This document shows positions 1 through 11,876 of a stretch of 64,000 nt of DNA, piece after piece. Origin of the DNA: Ichthyophis bannanicus (lineage: Eukaryota > Chordata > Amphibia > Gymnophiona > Ichthyophiidae); assembly GCA_033557465.1 (NCBI GenBank), contig CM066045.1:136173596-136237595 (forward strand). Direction: 5' to 3'. How positions within the stretch are numbered: position 1 is the stretch's first letter; each line of letters begins with the position of its first letter. The notes under the pieces were generated by a model, which was not told where the DNA came from, searched no databases, and was given only the letters and a program-made list of their open reading frames with translations. A program made the position numbers and the translations under genes.

Positions 1-2395
1 AATAGAGAACAAATATAATATCATGACAGCATAACAATCCTGAGACGTTAGAATATTTCAGAGACCAATGAGGTACGTTTACTAGAGCACGCTACTCGGT
101 AGCAGGGAGTTCAGTGTGCAGTAAGAGGGAACAACATGTGACAGGTGGAGACTGGGAAGGGTGGGGGCAGCATGAGGCATTAGAGGCACTTTGTGATTAG
201 CAGAGGGTGGTGTTAAGTGCACCCACATGCTGGTTTGTGAAGAGCTGCTTCTTTACACCCTGCTAACTGCAGGAGGACAGATATGCCCTGCGTTGGGAAC
301 AAGGCCCAAAAGTGCATTGTTTTCATGGGCTTTAGTAAACGTTTCTCAAATGTGTCATAGGATTTTGATGATCGAACATAGTTATCTAAATAAAATGCAA
401 GATAATACCATGAACAGCATAACTACTCTCAAATTTTCAGGTATTTCTGAAATAGATGTATCTTAAGAGCAAAATGGAAAAACATGCAATTCTGTAAGCT
501 CCTAATTTCATCAGGTAATTTGGTTCCACTCTTGACCTGGTTATGGTTAGGACCCTCAAGTCTGAAAGAGCTTCAAGTGCTGAAAGTGTCTCTGAGAGAG
601 CCTGGTACTGTGACTCATTTTAGCTGCCCCACCTCAAAAAACGTGCTGCAGAATTAAAAACTAGGAACAATCTACAGAAAGACAAGAAAAGTGATAAAGG
701 AGATGGCTGGGCAGGTTCTGGCCCTCAGAGTAATAATGCAAATAACAGAGATTACCTGATATAATGTCACCTCTAAACCATCTCCTCCTTTCCTTCTTCA
801 GGGTTGTTTCATAAAGTCAAGCTGGACTGACGCTTTGGTACCAGGAACATATTGACCCCTTGCTGGTCACTACCATCTCCCACGAGGTCAATATTTTTCC
901 CTTTTTGTGTCTTCTGACCTCATCTCTCACCTGCAGTGTCTGCTACAGTCACTTTGTCCCTCTGTGAACAGGCAGATCAATGCTGCGGATCTCCTTGTAA
1001 AGCTAAGGTTACCTGGAGGTATGTAAAACGAGGGATTTATGGTTTCCAGGAGGACTAGCACAATGCAACAGCAGCAATTAGTGGAAACGAAAAAGGAATA
1101 AAAACCAGACCAAACACATAAGCCGAGGTCATTTTCAGGAACATTACACATCGTGCATAGCCACTGCAAATTAATTACTTTTATGTCTGACTGTTTCTCC
1201 AGGAATGGTCTGAAATGAAGCTTTGCAAAGCCTGGGGAAAAAGGCCTCTCTGTGGCTCAAAGTCGTTACTGCCTCCTGAGCTACTTTACCTGCAAACCTT
1301 AATCAGATTTCAAGCCCGTCCTCTAAAGAGGATCGTGAGACAGTGATAGAGGTTTTAACAGTGATTTGATGACTTTCATAGGCGATGTTCCTGAGAGGCT
1401 GCATTGGAGTCCTCTTCCCATGCTGCTGCCGGGGGAGGGGGGGGGGGGTTGGTGATTTGATGCCATGCTATTCGTCTGCCTCCTCCTCACATCACCTCCC
1501 ACAAATGCCAACAGCATGGGCAGAGCACTCTTGGGTAGCTTTGTGGGAGTTTTGTTCAGAATCCTTTTTCATGCTCTCTCTGTCTGTCTAAACATTATCA
1601 CCCCAACCACATTTCCAGAAAAGGCCTATCTATATAAATGCTAGAAATCAGTCTAATGTTTTCCCAGAAAACGTAGGTACCTAGATCTCAATTGGGAAAT
1701 GAAAATAAGGGCTTATTTTTGTTTTGTTTCATTGATAGTGATCTAGTTGGTCAGAGGAGAATTGCATAGCTGGTGCTAAATGTAGTTCTGCAGACAGGAC
1801 ACCAAATTCATCTCTAGTCACATTGTAGGCAACATAGGTCAGATCATGAAGGCACAAGAGACAATTTTGAAAGGGATTTTCTGGGGAAGTGTGTTTGCAA
1901 GCAGCGAAGACTCTTTTAAAAATTGCTGTGGACCTTTTGCAAGGAAAATGGAGGGGGAACTGGAGAGTCCCAAAAGGCAAGATAATGAATTAATTTAGTT
2001 CAAATCATTTTTATTAACCACATAAGAAATACAAAAATTCCCAATTTATGGGCACACTTACAGAGTACCAGGAATATGAATATCACAATGAATAACTTTT
2101 TCATTTTTTCCCCCACTTGCTCACAACCACCCTCCCTCCACTCATCTACCCAATAGACCCTCACCCCCACTACCCACTGTCCTACCCCATCTGCCCCTCA
2201 TCACTTCCTCCACCTACCCAAGCAGCCAACCTCTTATTCTTCGAATACACTCACATATGTTTCTGTCCCATACCGTAGGTCATTGGCCCTAAAGATGCAC
2301 TAACTCATTCCTCACTCTAGGGGTCAAGGACGAAACATGTATACCCTAGGAGCCGAGAAAGCTTTCCATTTCCTCAGGTTATCTCTAGAGGCAGG
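1..2395. other. No gene recognised
   Basis: I see no exon-like or retroelement coding signal here. Open frames are short and unlike known proteins. There is a 12-base G run at 1437-1448 and a pyrimidine-rich stretch at about 2105-2240. The A/T-rich segment from about 2000 could be an old LINE 3' tail on the minus strand, but I cannot name it. Confidence 0.5.
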
Positions 2396-2397
2396 GC

Positions 2398-2540
2398 TGG
2401 CCCAACTATTAGGCAAATTAGGCAGTCGCCTAGAGTGGCAGCTTCTGGGCGTAGCAAAGAGTAAGGCATTCAAAGCTGAATAATAGATTCTGACAACCGG
2501 GGGCCAACACCTTGAACCATCTCTAGGGCTGGCCCTATCT
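2398..2540. repeat. Interspersed repeat, TTAGGCAAATTAGGCAG family, copy A
   Basis: This segment carries the run ACTATTAGGCAAATTAGGCA, then 'cagcttctggg', 'aggcattcaaagct' and 'aatagatt'. The same order of words recurs at 34519-34680, and a more diverged start recurs near 62605. Both visible edges read GGGCTGGCC. That resembles a hAT-like non-autonomous element with CAGGGCYGGC termini, but I could not define a target duplication. Confidence 0.55.
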
Positions 2541-3319
2541 AGAAGCAATCCTCTTCACCAAAGTGAGGCTATACAGTGAGTTTCTCCATTTTCAGAATGA
2601 GAAGGGGGGGGGGGCTGTATCTTGCCAGTACTTTAGGACACATTATTTAGCTACCACACAAGCTTTCCTCAACAATAATTGGGCGGCCAGGCCCTTAACC
2701 TTTAGTGACTTGATGTCATCTAGGACTCCTATCTCTGGAGTTAGATTTGCTGTCTGGGCAAGCAGCCCTACCATCTATTTAGCCACTGTTCCCTGAAAGG
2801 GAGGATTGCATTTTGAAATCACTGTGCCTGCTATTCACAGCTTTAGTTCCCATATTTTGCATCTGTGAGTATACAGGTTAAAGATGTCACACCGGCCACA
2901 GTCACCAAGGATTTCCAAAGTAAATTCTGCAGGGAATTGACCAACAGGCACAAATTATCAGCAGACTTGCAAGTCCATTGTGACCACTTCAAAGCTGCAG
3001 AGCTGTCAGGGAGAAGAAGAGGGAGGGGGAAGGAGACTTGTCTGCTAGTCCTAGTTTTGAACCAACATCCTAAAGCCGTGTGGCATTTGTAGTCCTTTGC
3101 TCTACCCATGGAGCAGTTTGAGGATTGATTTAACATCTCATACTTGAAACTGGTTAACATTGGCAGCTCTGAGGCCCTGCAAGAAAGAGCAAGAGACGTT
3201 TTCAGAAACAGGTGACTTGGGTTTCGGGCTATAACACTGAATCCTTTTAGCTTTACTAAAGTCAGCTCAGCTGGAAATGACAGCCACCCAGGTGGTACAG
3301 GAGTGAAGCTGCGCATGCT

Positions 3320-3730
3320 AACATAGTAGCACAGTAAATGGTGACAAATAAATACTAACGTGGCCCATCCAGCCTGCCTAGTAAAGTGATTAGAGCTGTA
3401 GCTGCCGTTCCAAGCAGTTTCACCTCACCTCCCCTCTTATCACATACAGTTCATTTGGATTTCTGAACTGCAAACACACCACACTGTACTTCTTTGCATT
3501 AAAGCTTAACTGCCAAGCATTCAACCATGCTTCTAATTTTAGTAGATCACTTCTCATTTTTTCTACTCCCTCAGGGCTTTTGCTTTGTGGATTTTGCAGA
3601 TGACACAAAGATCTGCAGCAAAGGTTTCCTTCTAAGCCATCAGCAATATCACTCAAGAAGATATTGAAGACACTCAGTCCCAGGATTTATCCCTGAAGCA
3701 CTCCAGTGCTCTTTAATATTTTTTGTCCTT
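3320..3730 (-). pseudogene. CR1 LINE fragment (RT piece plus 3' end)
   Basis: Read on the minus strand, 3420-3656 encodes a CR1 reverse transcriptase piece with 'LSDIADGLEGNLC', 'KMRSDLLKLEAWLNAWQLSFN' (given in part) and 'AKKYSVVCLQF'. This is the region after the catalytic box, where the prompting element says LFADDTKI. Bases 3320-3400 look like a CR1 3' end ('taacatagtag' and 'ggcccatccagcctgcc'). The thumb and the remaining C-terminus between the two are missing, so this is an internally deleted, 5'-truncated copy. It is not functional. Confidence 0.6.
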
Positions 3731-3884
3731 AATAGAACATTTATTCCTTGTTAACCATCCATGCTCCTTTAAGCTGGGGTGGCTGGTTCTTCAAACAGTT
3801 ATATAGCTTACAAATTCTCTGGTAAGTCTAGTAGATGACCACAAGGGGCAGCAGTATTTCACTATTTACAGGATGAAGACAGCA

Positions 3885-4205
3885 GAACCCTGGGATACTG
3901 AATGAATATAGAGGAGAACAAACCTAAGATTTCCTTAGAAGTTCAGATGAGAAGACTTCGACTTTCATACTTTGGACACATCATGCATTGAGAGAGATCA
4001 TTGGAGAAAGACAATGCTTGGCAAGGTAGAAGGTCAACGCAAAAGAGGAAGGCCGGCAATGAGATGGATCGATACAATAACAACAGCTATGGATACCACT
4101 CTATCAACAATGAGGCACTTGACTGAAGACTGAACAAAGTTTAGGTTAACTATCCAGAGGATTGCCAGGAGTAGACACCAACTCGGTGGCACTTAGCAAC
4201 AACAT
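3885..4205 (+). pseudogene. LINE C-terminal remnant (RTE/R4-like tail domain)
   Basis: The + strand frames read the LINE tail motif 'LRYFGHIM' in diverged form, followed by 'GKVEGQRKRGRPAMRWID' at about 4020-4072. This 'FGHIM...RGRP.MRW.D' signature is the C-terminal end of many non-LTR endonuclease-reverse transcriptases. Frames are broken by a stop after the 'HIMH' segment. The fragment ends in 'ggcacttagcaacaaca', resembling the usual 3' end of that class. I cannot fix the clade. Confidence 0.45.
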
Positions 4206-4227
4206 ATGAAGTTAATCCGATGAGAAG

Positions 4228-7200
4228 ATTTATTTATTTACTTAACTTTTTTTTGTTTGTTTTTGTTTTTTTGTATACTGTTTTTCTGCAGTTCACAATG
4301 ATTTATGAACATAAGGTAGCAGTGTGTTCACAGCTGTTTTACAAGAAACAATAACGGTTTGAGCAATGATAGAATCTTTTCAACATAACTATTTATGTAT
4401 TTACAGTGGGAGGTAGGAGGTGGGGGGATAGGAGGAAGAAGGGGAGGATCTAATGATTAGGGAGTGAGGTAAAGTATTCACTAAAGATGAAGGTTTTAAG
4501 CTTTTTGCAGAATTCTGAATAGTCGGAGCATCCTCAGGCCAGGGGGCAGAGCATTCCATATAGAGGGAGCATAGAGAGAGAAGGCTCTGTTACATTTGGA
4601 TTGTGTGCACTTTTTCTTCTGTGATGACATGTTTAAGATGTTTGTTGTGTTTGATCTATGTGGTCTGGTGGAGTTTAGTTTTGAAAGGAGCGAGTGTAGG
4701 CAGGGGCAGATTCATTGTATAGTACTTTGTGTATTAAGGTGATCATTTTAAATTTTATCCTGGCCTGTTTAGGGAGCCAGGGGGCCTGTTTAAGGACAGG
4801 GGTGATGTGGGCCTGTCTGGGTGTGCTGGTTATTAGGCACGCAATTGTGTTCTGCGCCATTTGGAGGGGGTGTAGGCTATGTTTTGGGAGACCGTGGTAT
4901 ATGAGGTTACAGTAGTCAAGGGCTGAGGTTGTTAAGGCCTGGCAGACAGTTCAGAAGAAGTCTGGATTTAGCAAGGGGTGGAGATTCCTCAGGGTTCGTA
5001 TTTTCGAGTAGATAGCATTAGTTGTCTATTATTAAGCCAAGATATTTGACTTCTGTCTTTACTATGATGGTGTAATCTCCAAGGACAATAGAAGTCAGGG
5101 GAACAAAGGATGGGTTGGAAAAGATGTGGATGGCTTTGGTTTTGGTTTGGTTGATTATAAGGTTGTGTAGGTGGAGCCATTGTCTTAACTTGGTGAAGCA
5201 GTTGCTGATATTGGTGAAGTTTGGCATGGAAATGTTGAAGGGGGTGAAGAACAATAAATCGTCTGTGTATAGTTGATATTGTGTGTGATATTCTTGAAAG
5301 ATTTTGCATATGAGTTGAAGGAAAATGTTAAAGAGGAGGGCAGATAGGCTGGAGCTTTGAGGGATTCCTTGGGAGGGTATGAATGGAAGAGAGGTTTTTA
5401 TTGCCAATTGGTACCTGTTGTGTTCGGTTTTCAAGGTATGAATGGAAGAGGTTTAGGGTGGTGTCTCTAATGCCAATGTCATGGAGTCTGTTGAGAAGCG
5501 GTTTATAGGGCAGAGAGTCAAAAACTGAAGAGACGTCAAGGAAAATTAGTAGGCATCCTTCATTGGGAGATTGGATGGATGATATTACTGAGTCTAGAAG
5601 GGATGTGATCAGGGTTTCCACACCATGATTCCTTTTGAAGCCATGTTGGAAGGGGTTGAGGGTTGTGGTCATCAATGTGATTTTGCAGCTGATTTTGTAC
5701 AATTTTTTCAGTTATTTTTGCTAAGAGGGGGATACTTGATATCGGTCTGTAGGAGGCTGGTGATGTGGGGTCCAGTTTGTTCCCTTTTAGGATGAGTCGA
5801 ATGGAGCTCACTTTCAGGGGCTCTGGCATGATTCCAGTTCTAAGGGAGATTGTAACCATGGATCAGATGAAGGGGCTGAGTGTTTCCTTTGTACCTTTAA
5901 TCCATGTGACCGGGCTTGGGTCGAGGGCAGAGGTAGTGGTGTTAAGGTTTTTAATAACAGTTATTAAGTTTTCAAGAGATGGGGGGGGGGGGGGTCAAAC
6001 TGGTTCCAAGTTGTTGTGGGGATTACATTAGGGGCATGAACCTCTGTATGGATACTGATTCCGGATGGGGGCAAGGAATATTTAGAGCAGAAATGGTCTG
6101 CTATGGTTTGTTGGGAAATTTTATCTCCCATCTCTTGATTTGCTGTTTCTTTCAATAGAGTTTTAGCAATGGAGAATAGTTCCCTTGGCTTATTAATGGA
6201 AGACAGGATTATATTCTCATTATATTCTCTGTTCCGCCTTAGAGTTTTGTGGCAGTAAATGCGGAGCTTTTCAGAGTAAGAGGTGAGACTAGAGGGGTCA
6301 CGTAGACAATGCCAGGGGCATTCAAGTAGTCAGAGTTCTGTTTTTAAATCATGTAGAGATGTAGAAAACCAAGGTGCTCTTTTGTGAAGCTTCTGTGGGG
6401 GTGGTTTAGGGGATGCATGTGCAGCTGTAGTCATGATCGTGTTCCATCTGTTAACTTGTGAGTCTAAGTTGGATTCATTGTTAGGGATCAATTCTATTTG
6501 TGGTGTTACTTGTTTAAAAAATAGGCTGATGTCAAATTGTTTAAATCTGTGAATCTGTGGAAGTGAGGGCGGGGGGGGGGGGGGGTAGGTGCTTTTCTGG
6601 TAATGGGAGGGAAAAGAGAAGAGGATCAGTGAGTGGCCTGACCATGGAACAGGGTAAATGGAGTGTGGAATCTGAGAGTTGGCCATGATATTGTGTGGTA
6701 TGAAGATCAGGTCCAGGATATTATCCTTGTAGTGGGTAGGGGAATTGAGGATCTGGGTGAAGTGTAAGGCTTCCATGGCTTCTAAAAAGGAAGCGGCCTG
6801 TTTTTGTGTAGTTGAAGAGAGGTTAAACTCACCTAGGATGATGAGAGGGTGTGTAGTGGTTTGGGGGGTGCAAGTTGACAAGTAGTAAAGAAAGGAGGAG
6901 GGTATCAGATTGAGGTGCTCTGTATAATAGGCATATGGAGAGTGCGTTTTTGCATAATTTAATCAAATATATGCCTGGAGTGGAAGTTGATTCGATGGTG
7001 GAAAAGTTTAGTTCTTTCTTTGCTAGTACTGAGACTCCGACGCCTCTGTTGGTTGTCCTGATGCAGCTGTAGATTGAGTTGGTGGAGGGGCAGAGTTGGT
7101 TTATGAGGACTGAATCTGTTTCCTGAAACCAAGTCTCTGTAATACAGAGTATTTCAAGGTTGTGATCAGTAATTAAGTCTGCAATAAGGGGAATTTTGTT

Positions 7201-7560
7201 CCTGGCTGAGCGAACATTGATCAGGGTGCATAATAGAGTGGGATGAATTGGATCCATAGTCTGGGTGGGGGTAGTAGAGTTGGGGAGGACATATGTAAGC
7301 CTGCATTTTCGAGGGGCTTGGTATGAGTGGGGATAGGGCCAAGAATTGACACTGGGTGGTGATCTGTGTGAGTGGATTATTGGGATGTAATTTGCTATGT
7401 TGTGTTTCACCTCAAAGGCATTTAATAGGAGAACTGAGACTATAGAAAGGACTAGGATGTGGATCCATAAGGTTGTGTGCTTTGGGTTACAGGTCTCCAT
7501 GATGGGTGGGGAAAGTGAGTGGAAGTGTAGATGCAAAAAGCTAGATCTAACTGTGTAGCT
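4228..7560 (-). mobile_element. L2-clade LINE, minus strand, decayed
   Basis: This copy reads from about 7560 down to an A/T-rich tail at 4228 ('atttatttatttac' on the + strand, i.e. an AAAT-type tail on the element strand). The endonuclease, linker, reverse transcriptase and C-terminal parts occur in the right order in several frames. Its protein is clearly related to the better preserved copy at 28.0-31.9 kb. Internal G runs of 14 and 15 bases (5981-5994, 6571-6585 on the + strand) fall inside it. Confidence 0.75.
4675..7536 (-). pseudogene. L2 ORF2 (endonuclease-reverse transcriptase), broken
   Basis: On the minus strand the N-terminal piece (7536 to 6829) starts with a hydrophobic stretch ('ILVLSIVSVLLLNAF') and then the endonuclease signature 'LINVRSARNKIPLI' and 'ITETW'. 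The endonuclease continues at 6881-6330 with 'LIILGEFNL'. The reverse transcriptase follows at 5859-5018 with 'SYRPISSIPLLAKITEKIV', 'FQHGFKRNHGVETL' and 'GIPQSSSLSALLFNIFL'. The catalytic box reads YTDD instead of YADD. The C-terminal 'HITPVLKQAPWLPKQARI' lies at 4860-4675. Multiple frameshifts separate these pieces, so the gene is dead. Confidence 0.75.
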
Positions 7561-7979
7561 TCAGTGAGTTGTAGCAGGCATCAAAAGGAAGGAGTAGTGA
7601 GTAGATAGCATAAGAACATAAGATATGCCATACTGGGTCAGACCAAGGTCCATCAAGCCCAGTATCCTGTTTCCAACAGTGGCCAATCTAGGTCATATGT
7701 ACCTAGCAGTTTCCCCAAGAGACACAAGTTCCACAATGCTTGTATTGGGTCAAGCATTGATATCCTGGGTCCCTTCTTAATAATGGTTTATAGACCTTTC
7801 CTCCAGGAACTTATCCAAACCTTTTTTTGTCAGCTACACTAACAGCCTTTACTACATCCTCCGGTAACAAATTCCAGAGTTTGATTATACGAGTGAAAAA
7901 ATATTATTAATTATTAATTAGTCTTTTATTAATTAGTCTTAAATAGTTTACCCTGTAGCTTCATTGCATGTCCCCTAGT

Positions 7980-8874
7980 CTTTCTATATTCTGATAACGT
8001 AAACAATCGATCTATGTTTACCCACGTTCCACTCTGTTCATTAATTTATAGACTTCTATCATATCTCCCCTCAGCCGTCTCTTTTCCAGGTTAAATAGCC
8101 CTAACCTTTTTAGCCTTTCATAGGAGTATCCTTCCATCCCCTTTACCATTTTGGTGGCTCTTCTCTGAACCTTTTCTAATAACGCTATATCCTTTTTAAG
8201 ATACGGCGACCAGAATTGCAGACAATATTCAAGGTGCGGTCTCACCATGGAACGATATAGAGGCATTATAATCTTTTGTTTTATTTTCCATTCCTTTCCT
8301 TATGATACCTAGCATTCTATTTGCTCTCTTGGCTGCCACTGCACACTGGACTGAGGGTTTTAACATGTTATCCACAATGATGCCTAAATCTTTTTCCTGG
8401 GTGGTGGTTCCTAATGTGGAACCTTGCATTGTGTAACCATAGTTTGGGCTGTTCTTCCCTAAGTGCATAACTTTGCACTTCTCCACATTAAAGTTCATCT
8501 CTAACATAGAGAGCAACCCCTCCACCAATTTGATCAGCTCTATCGTTACGATATAGTTTGTACCCAGGTATCACAGTGTCCCACTGGTTGTCCTCCTTCC
8601 ACCGTGTCTCTGATATTCCAATCATATCTAACCTTTCATTTAGTGCTATATATTATAACTCTCCTATCTTATTTTTTAGTCTTCTAGCATTTGCATACAA
8701 GCATTTTAGAGAATGTATTTTATTCATATTAATTTGGCTATTGTTAGACATGGGTAATTTGGGATCTTTAAGCTCTGTCTGCTCCATACTTAAGGGCATT
8801 TGGGCTACTTTACTCTTTTGTGGAACCTCTCTGCTTTTGGTAGTATCCTTCAAAGATACATTCTTCCGAACCAT
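7980..8874 (-). pseudogene. CR1 ORF2 remnant: endonuclease start fused to RT thumb
   Basis: From 8874 the minus strand reads 'LKCLYANARRLKNKIGEL' (start of the endonuclease), then in broken frames 'DMIGISETRWKEDNQWDTVI' and 'PGYKLYRNDRADQIGGGVAL' with 'YVRDEL'. At about 8491-8500 the sequence switches to the reverse transcriptase region 'MNFNVEKCKVMHLGK', followed by 'KDLGIIVDN' and '[19 protein letters not shown]'. The catalytic boxes are absent. The join falls in a short shared word (atgaactt on the minus strand), consistent with a microhomology deletion. Confidence 0.75.
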
Positions 8875-8909
8875 CCGCTCTTGGGCGATTGTCGGCTTTC
8901 CCCTAATAT

Positions 8910-9829
8910 CTAGTTTAAAAGCTGCTCTATCTCCTTTTTAAAGGTTAATGCCATCAGCCTGGTTCCATCCCGGTTAAGGTGAAGTCCATCCCTTCGGAAG
9001 AGCCCCTCCTTTCCCCAGAATGTTCCCCAGTTCCTAACAAATCCAAAACCCTCATCTCTGCACCATTGTCTCATCCACACATTGAGACTCCGGAGCTCTG
9101 CCTGCCTTTTGGGTCCTGCGCGTGGAACAGGAAGCATTTCGGAGAATGCTACCCTGGAAGTTCTGGATTTCAACTTCCTACCTAAAAGCCTAAATTTTGC
9201 CTCCAGAACCTCCCTACCACATTTTCCTATGTCATTGGTATCGACATGTACCAAGACAGCAGACTACTCCCCAGCACTATCTAAGACCTTATCTAGGTGG
9301 CGCTTGAGGTCCGCTACCTTCACACCAGGCAGGCATGTTACCAGGTGATCCTCACGTCCACCAGCCACCCAGCTATCTACATGCCTAATGATCGAATCAC
9401 CAACTATAACGGCTGTCCTAACCCTTCCCTCATGGGCACATGGCCCTGGAGAAACTTCCTCGGTGCGAGAGGGTTTTACATCACCTGGAGGACAGGTCCT
9501 AGTTACAGGATCACTTCCTGCCACACCAGGGTGATGCTCTCCTGTCACGTGACCTCTCTCCTCCATGGCAACAGGGATGCTGCCAGACTGGAGGTGGGAC
9601 TTCAGGACTATATCCCTGTAGGTCTCGTCTATGTACCTCTCTGTCTGTCTTATGCTTTCCAAGTCTGCTACTTTAGCTTCTAGAGAACGGACTCATCCCT
9701 GAGAGCAAAGAGCTCCTTGCAGCTAGTGCACACATAAGACCTCTCACCAACTGGGAGAAAATCATACATGTGACACTCAATGCAAAAGACTGGAATGCCC
9801 CTATCCCACTGCTGGACTGCTGTCTGCAT
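8910..9829 (-). pseudogene. CR1 ORF1 with zinc-finger-like motif and SGNH/GDSL esterase domain
   Basis: Starting from the ATG at 9829, the frame encodes a paired-cysteine motif ('FCIECHMYDFLP' then 'YVCTSCKELFALRD'), typical of the CR1 ORF1 amino end. A single-base shift near 9690 separates this from the next part, which reads 'EAKVADLESIRQTE', then the esterase block I 'VIVGDSIIRHVDSW', 'HVDTNDIGKCG' (family usually G-T-N-D) and the last block 'DGLHLNRDGTRLMAL'. The protein ends at 8910. CR1 ORF1 esterases are thought to help membrane or RNP handling during retrotransposition. With a frameshift and one altered block it is probably inactive. Confidence 0.75.
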
Positions 9830-10203
9830 CTTAGTTTTAAGTTTGTATTTAGATCTAAGTTCTTTACTTACTAAGGGTTGCTATGGATATTTATACTAAA
9901 AAAACTGTACCTAATATGTGTAATATACCTTGTTCACCTGAAGCTTAAGTAATCTCAGGTCCTTAGTGTATGACTGATTTGGGTAATGAGCTTCACCTGA
10001 GAGCACCTCCTGCCTTTTAAGATGTGTAAGTACCTATAAAGCTACAATTATCCCAGGGGTGGGTGGGTGTGGGGAGGGAGGGAAAAACACTTATTAAAAG
10101 AGGGCTGCTACACAGTACCCTGTCTTGTGCTGCTGAGGTAAGCTATATTCTGATTTGATTTAAATTATAGCTCTTAGCTACTGCTAGGCTCTAACTTCTT
10201 ATG

Positions 10204-10429
10204 AAATTTAAACTACAAGCTCTCTGCTGGGTTCCAAATGTAACCAGAAAGCTCTCTTCTGTGTTTTAAATTTAAACGAAAAGTACTTTGCTGTTACTAG
10301 GCCCTGAGTGACTATTAAATTTAAACTACAAGCTCTCTGCTGCGTATGAAATGTAACCAGAAAGTTCTCCTCTGTGTTTTAAATTTAAACTTAAATTGCC
10401 GCTACTAGGCCCTGACTGATTTAACAAAA
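10204..10429. repeat. Direct tandem duplication, about 113-bp period
   Basis: The unit begins 'aaatttaaactacaagctct' at 10204 and again at 10317. Both units contain 'aaatgtaaccagaaag', 'ctgtgttttaaatttaaac' and 'actaggccctga'. The units differ at several positions, so the duplication is not recent. It lies upstream of the CR1 ORF1 on the same element strand and might belong to its 5' leader. Confidence 0.7.
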
Positions 10430-10718
10430 ATAGTGGGTTCACAGATTAATTAGCTTTAATACAAAGAATTCCTTTTAGAAAATTACCAGAAGTATATACT
10501 CACAGTTGCAGATCTCTCTCCTTCAGGTTGTTATGTGCAGCACTGTAAAACAATGTAAACCAAATTAATTAATAGATACAGTATAGCAAAATTGTTGCAA
10601 TTTTCTGTAACAAAAATGTAGAGTATTGTTACAATTTCATATAGTAAGAATAGCTTGGAAGGAAAAGTCCAAAGATAGATACAGTGTAGCTAATAATGTC
10701 CTTAACATGAGTCAGAAG

Positions 10719-11067
10719 CACTGTTCCCTCTAAGCTGTGCACGTGTGCGCGCGCACACACCTCGCCGAGTGAGTGCACATACTTTACAACAGAGCGCACA
10801 AAAATTACAGTTCTGATTCTGATAGAAAACAACACAGACGTTCTTAAAATTGAAAAGTTGTTGTGTATTTATGGTTTTCACAAGTCCTACAATATTTTCT
10901 AGTGCAATCAATGTGGTGTACATACTGTATTCTGACGTGTAGTCAAATTTTAAAGTATATAACTCCGAGTGTCGTTATGTGGTGCACAAAAATTTAACCT
11001 TCCTTCAAAAGCTGCACAGCTGATATTTTATGCGCACACAGCCTACAGAAAATTAGAGGGAACATTG
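10719..11067. mobile_element. hAT-type MITE with perfect 8-bp target duplication
   Basis: The element starts CACTGTTCCCTCTAAG and ends in the complementary form 'ttagagggaacattg', giving imperfect terminal inverted repeats. It is flanked on both sides by gtcagaag (10711-10718 and 11068-11075), an exact 8-bp duplication as made by hAT transposases. It has an alternating purine-pyrimidine run (cacgtgtgcgcgcgcacacac) near the left end and no coding capacity. Confidence 0.85.
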
Positions 11068-11544
11068 GTCAGAAGTAGGGTTGTTAGATCAGTAAAGTTA
11101 TTTGTTGATATTAGTTAGGTAAAATATAGCAAAGAGGACACCATAGTGGAAGAAGTTTAGTGATTAGGTCACTCGCAATATCATACAGGACCTGTGAATA
11201 ATATAGGGCCTGTGAATAATATAAGTCTTACTATGGTACTGAATCAATGTACCTTTATCATATGTCGTGCCTACGTTCCACGCCTAAAGGCCACGCCAAA
11301 GGACCCTCTGGCGAGGCCCTCAGGCACGGGCACACCTGGATCTACAGTTAATTTATAGCCAGGTGGATGGGCCCAATTGGCCTTGTCAGAGGGGAGCGGG
11401 GAGGAGCTTACCTTCCCACTCTCCCTCGAGGCCGCTGATCGGGTGGAGGAAAAGGGCAGAGAAAGATCTCATCTACAATATAGTTGTTGGCCATTCATTT
11501 GCTGTAGCCAAGTGGGCTTAATAGAGCAACTGCAAAATTTCATC

Positions 11545-11745
11545 AATATAATTTACAGGACAAGCAGCAAGACCTCCATCAAAAGTAGAAAGACAAGGGG
11601 GCACACAATGAAGCTACAACATAACCAATTTAAAACTAATAAGAGAAACTATTTTTTCACTCAATGCATAATCAAACTCTGGTATTTGTTACCGGAGGAT
11701 GTAGTAAAAGCTGTTAGTGTAGCTGGGTTTAAAAAAGATTTGGAC
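11545..11745 (+). pseudogene. CR1 LINE C-terminus, 5' part of a split copy
   Basis: The + strand encodes 'RKTRGHTMKLQHNQFKTN', 'YFFTQCIIKLWYLLPEDVV' and 'VSVAGFKKDLD', the very end of CR1 ORF2. The copy is interrupted after 'aaaaaagatttggac' by the L1/Tx1 element at 11746 and resumes at 14391. The 5' edge is truncated at around 11545. Confidence 0.8.
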
Positions 11746-11876
11746 GGGGGCGGAGCCCGATGTCCAGCGGGTTGGTCGCATAACGCTGAGGCTCCCGAGA
11801 GGCCTACTCAGAATCCTGAATTAACACCGTATATACTTAAACTTCTGTCCGAATCTTGCCGGGGCACATTGGTGAG

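Larger units (their letters stand above)
7605..9900 (-). mobile_element. CR1 LINE, minus strand, internally deleted
   Basis: The element's 3' end lies at about 7605-7720, seen as the reverse complement of the common CR1 tail ('ggccactgttggaaacagg', 'actgggcttgatggacc', 'gacccagtatggc'). It then reads the C-terminus of ORF2 (8266-7980), a short endonuclease start (8874-8510) and all of ORF1 (9829-8910). Most of the endonuclease and the front of the reverse transcriptase have been deleted near 8495. The 5' leader may extend towards 10.5 kb, but that edge is not defined. Confidence 0.8.

Noticed and set aside
2843..3316. 157-residue minus-strand frame
   Set aside because: No recognisable domain, no splice context and no related copy in the window. 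It is probably chance.
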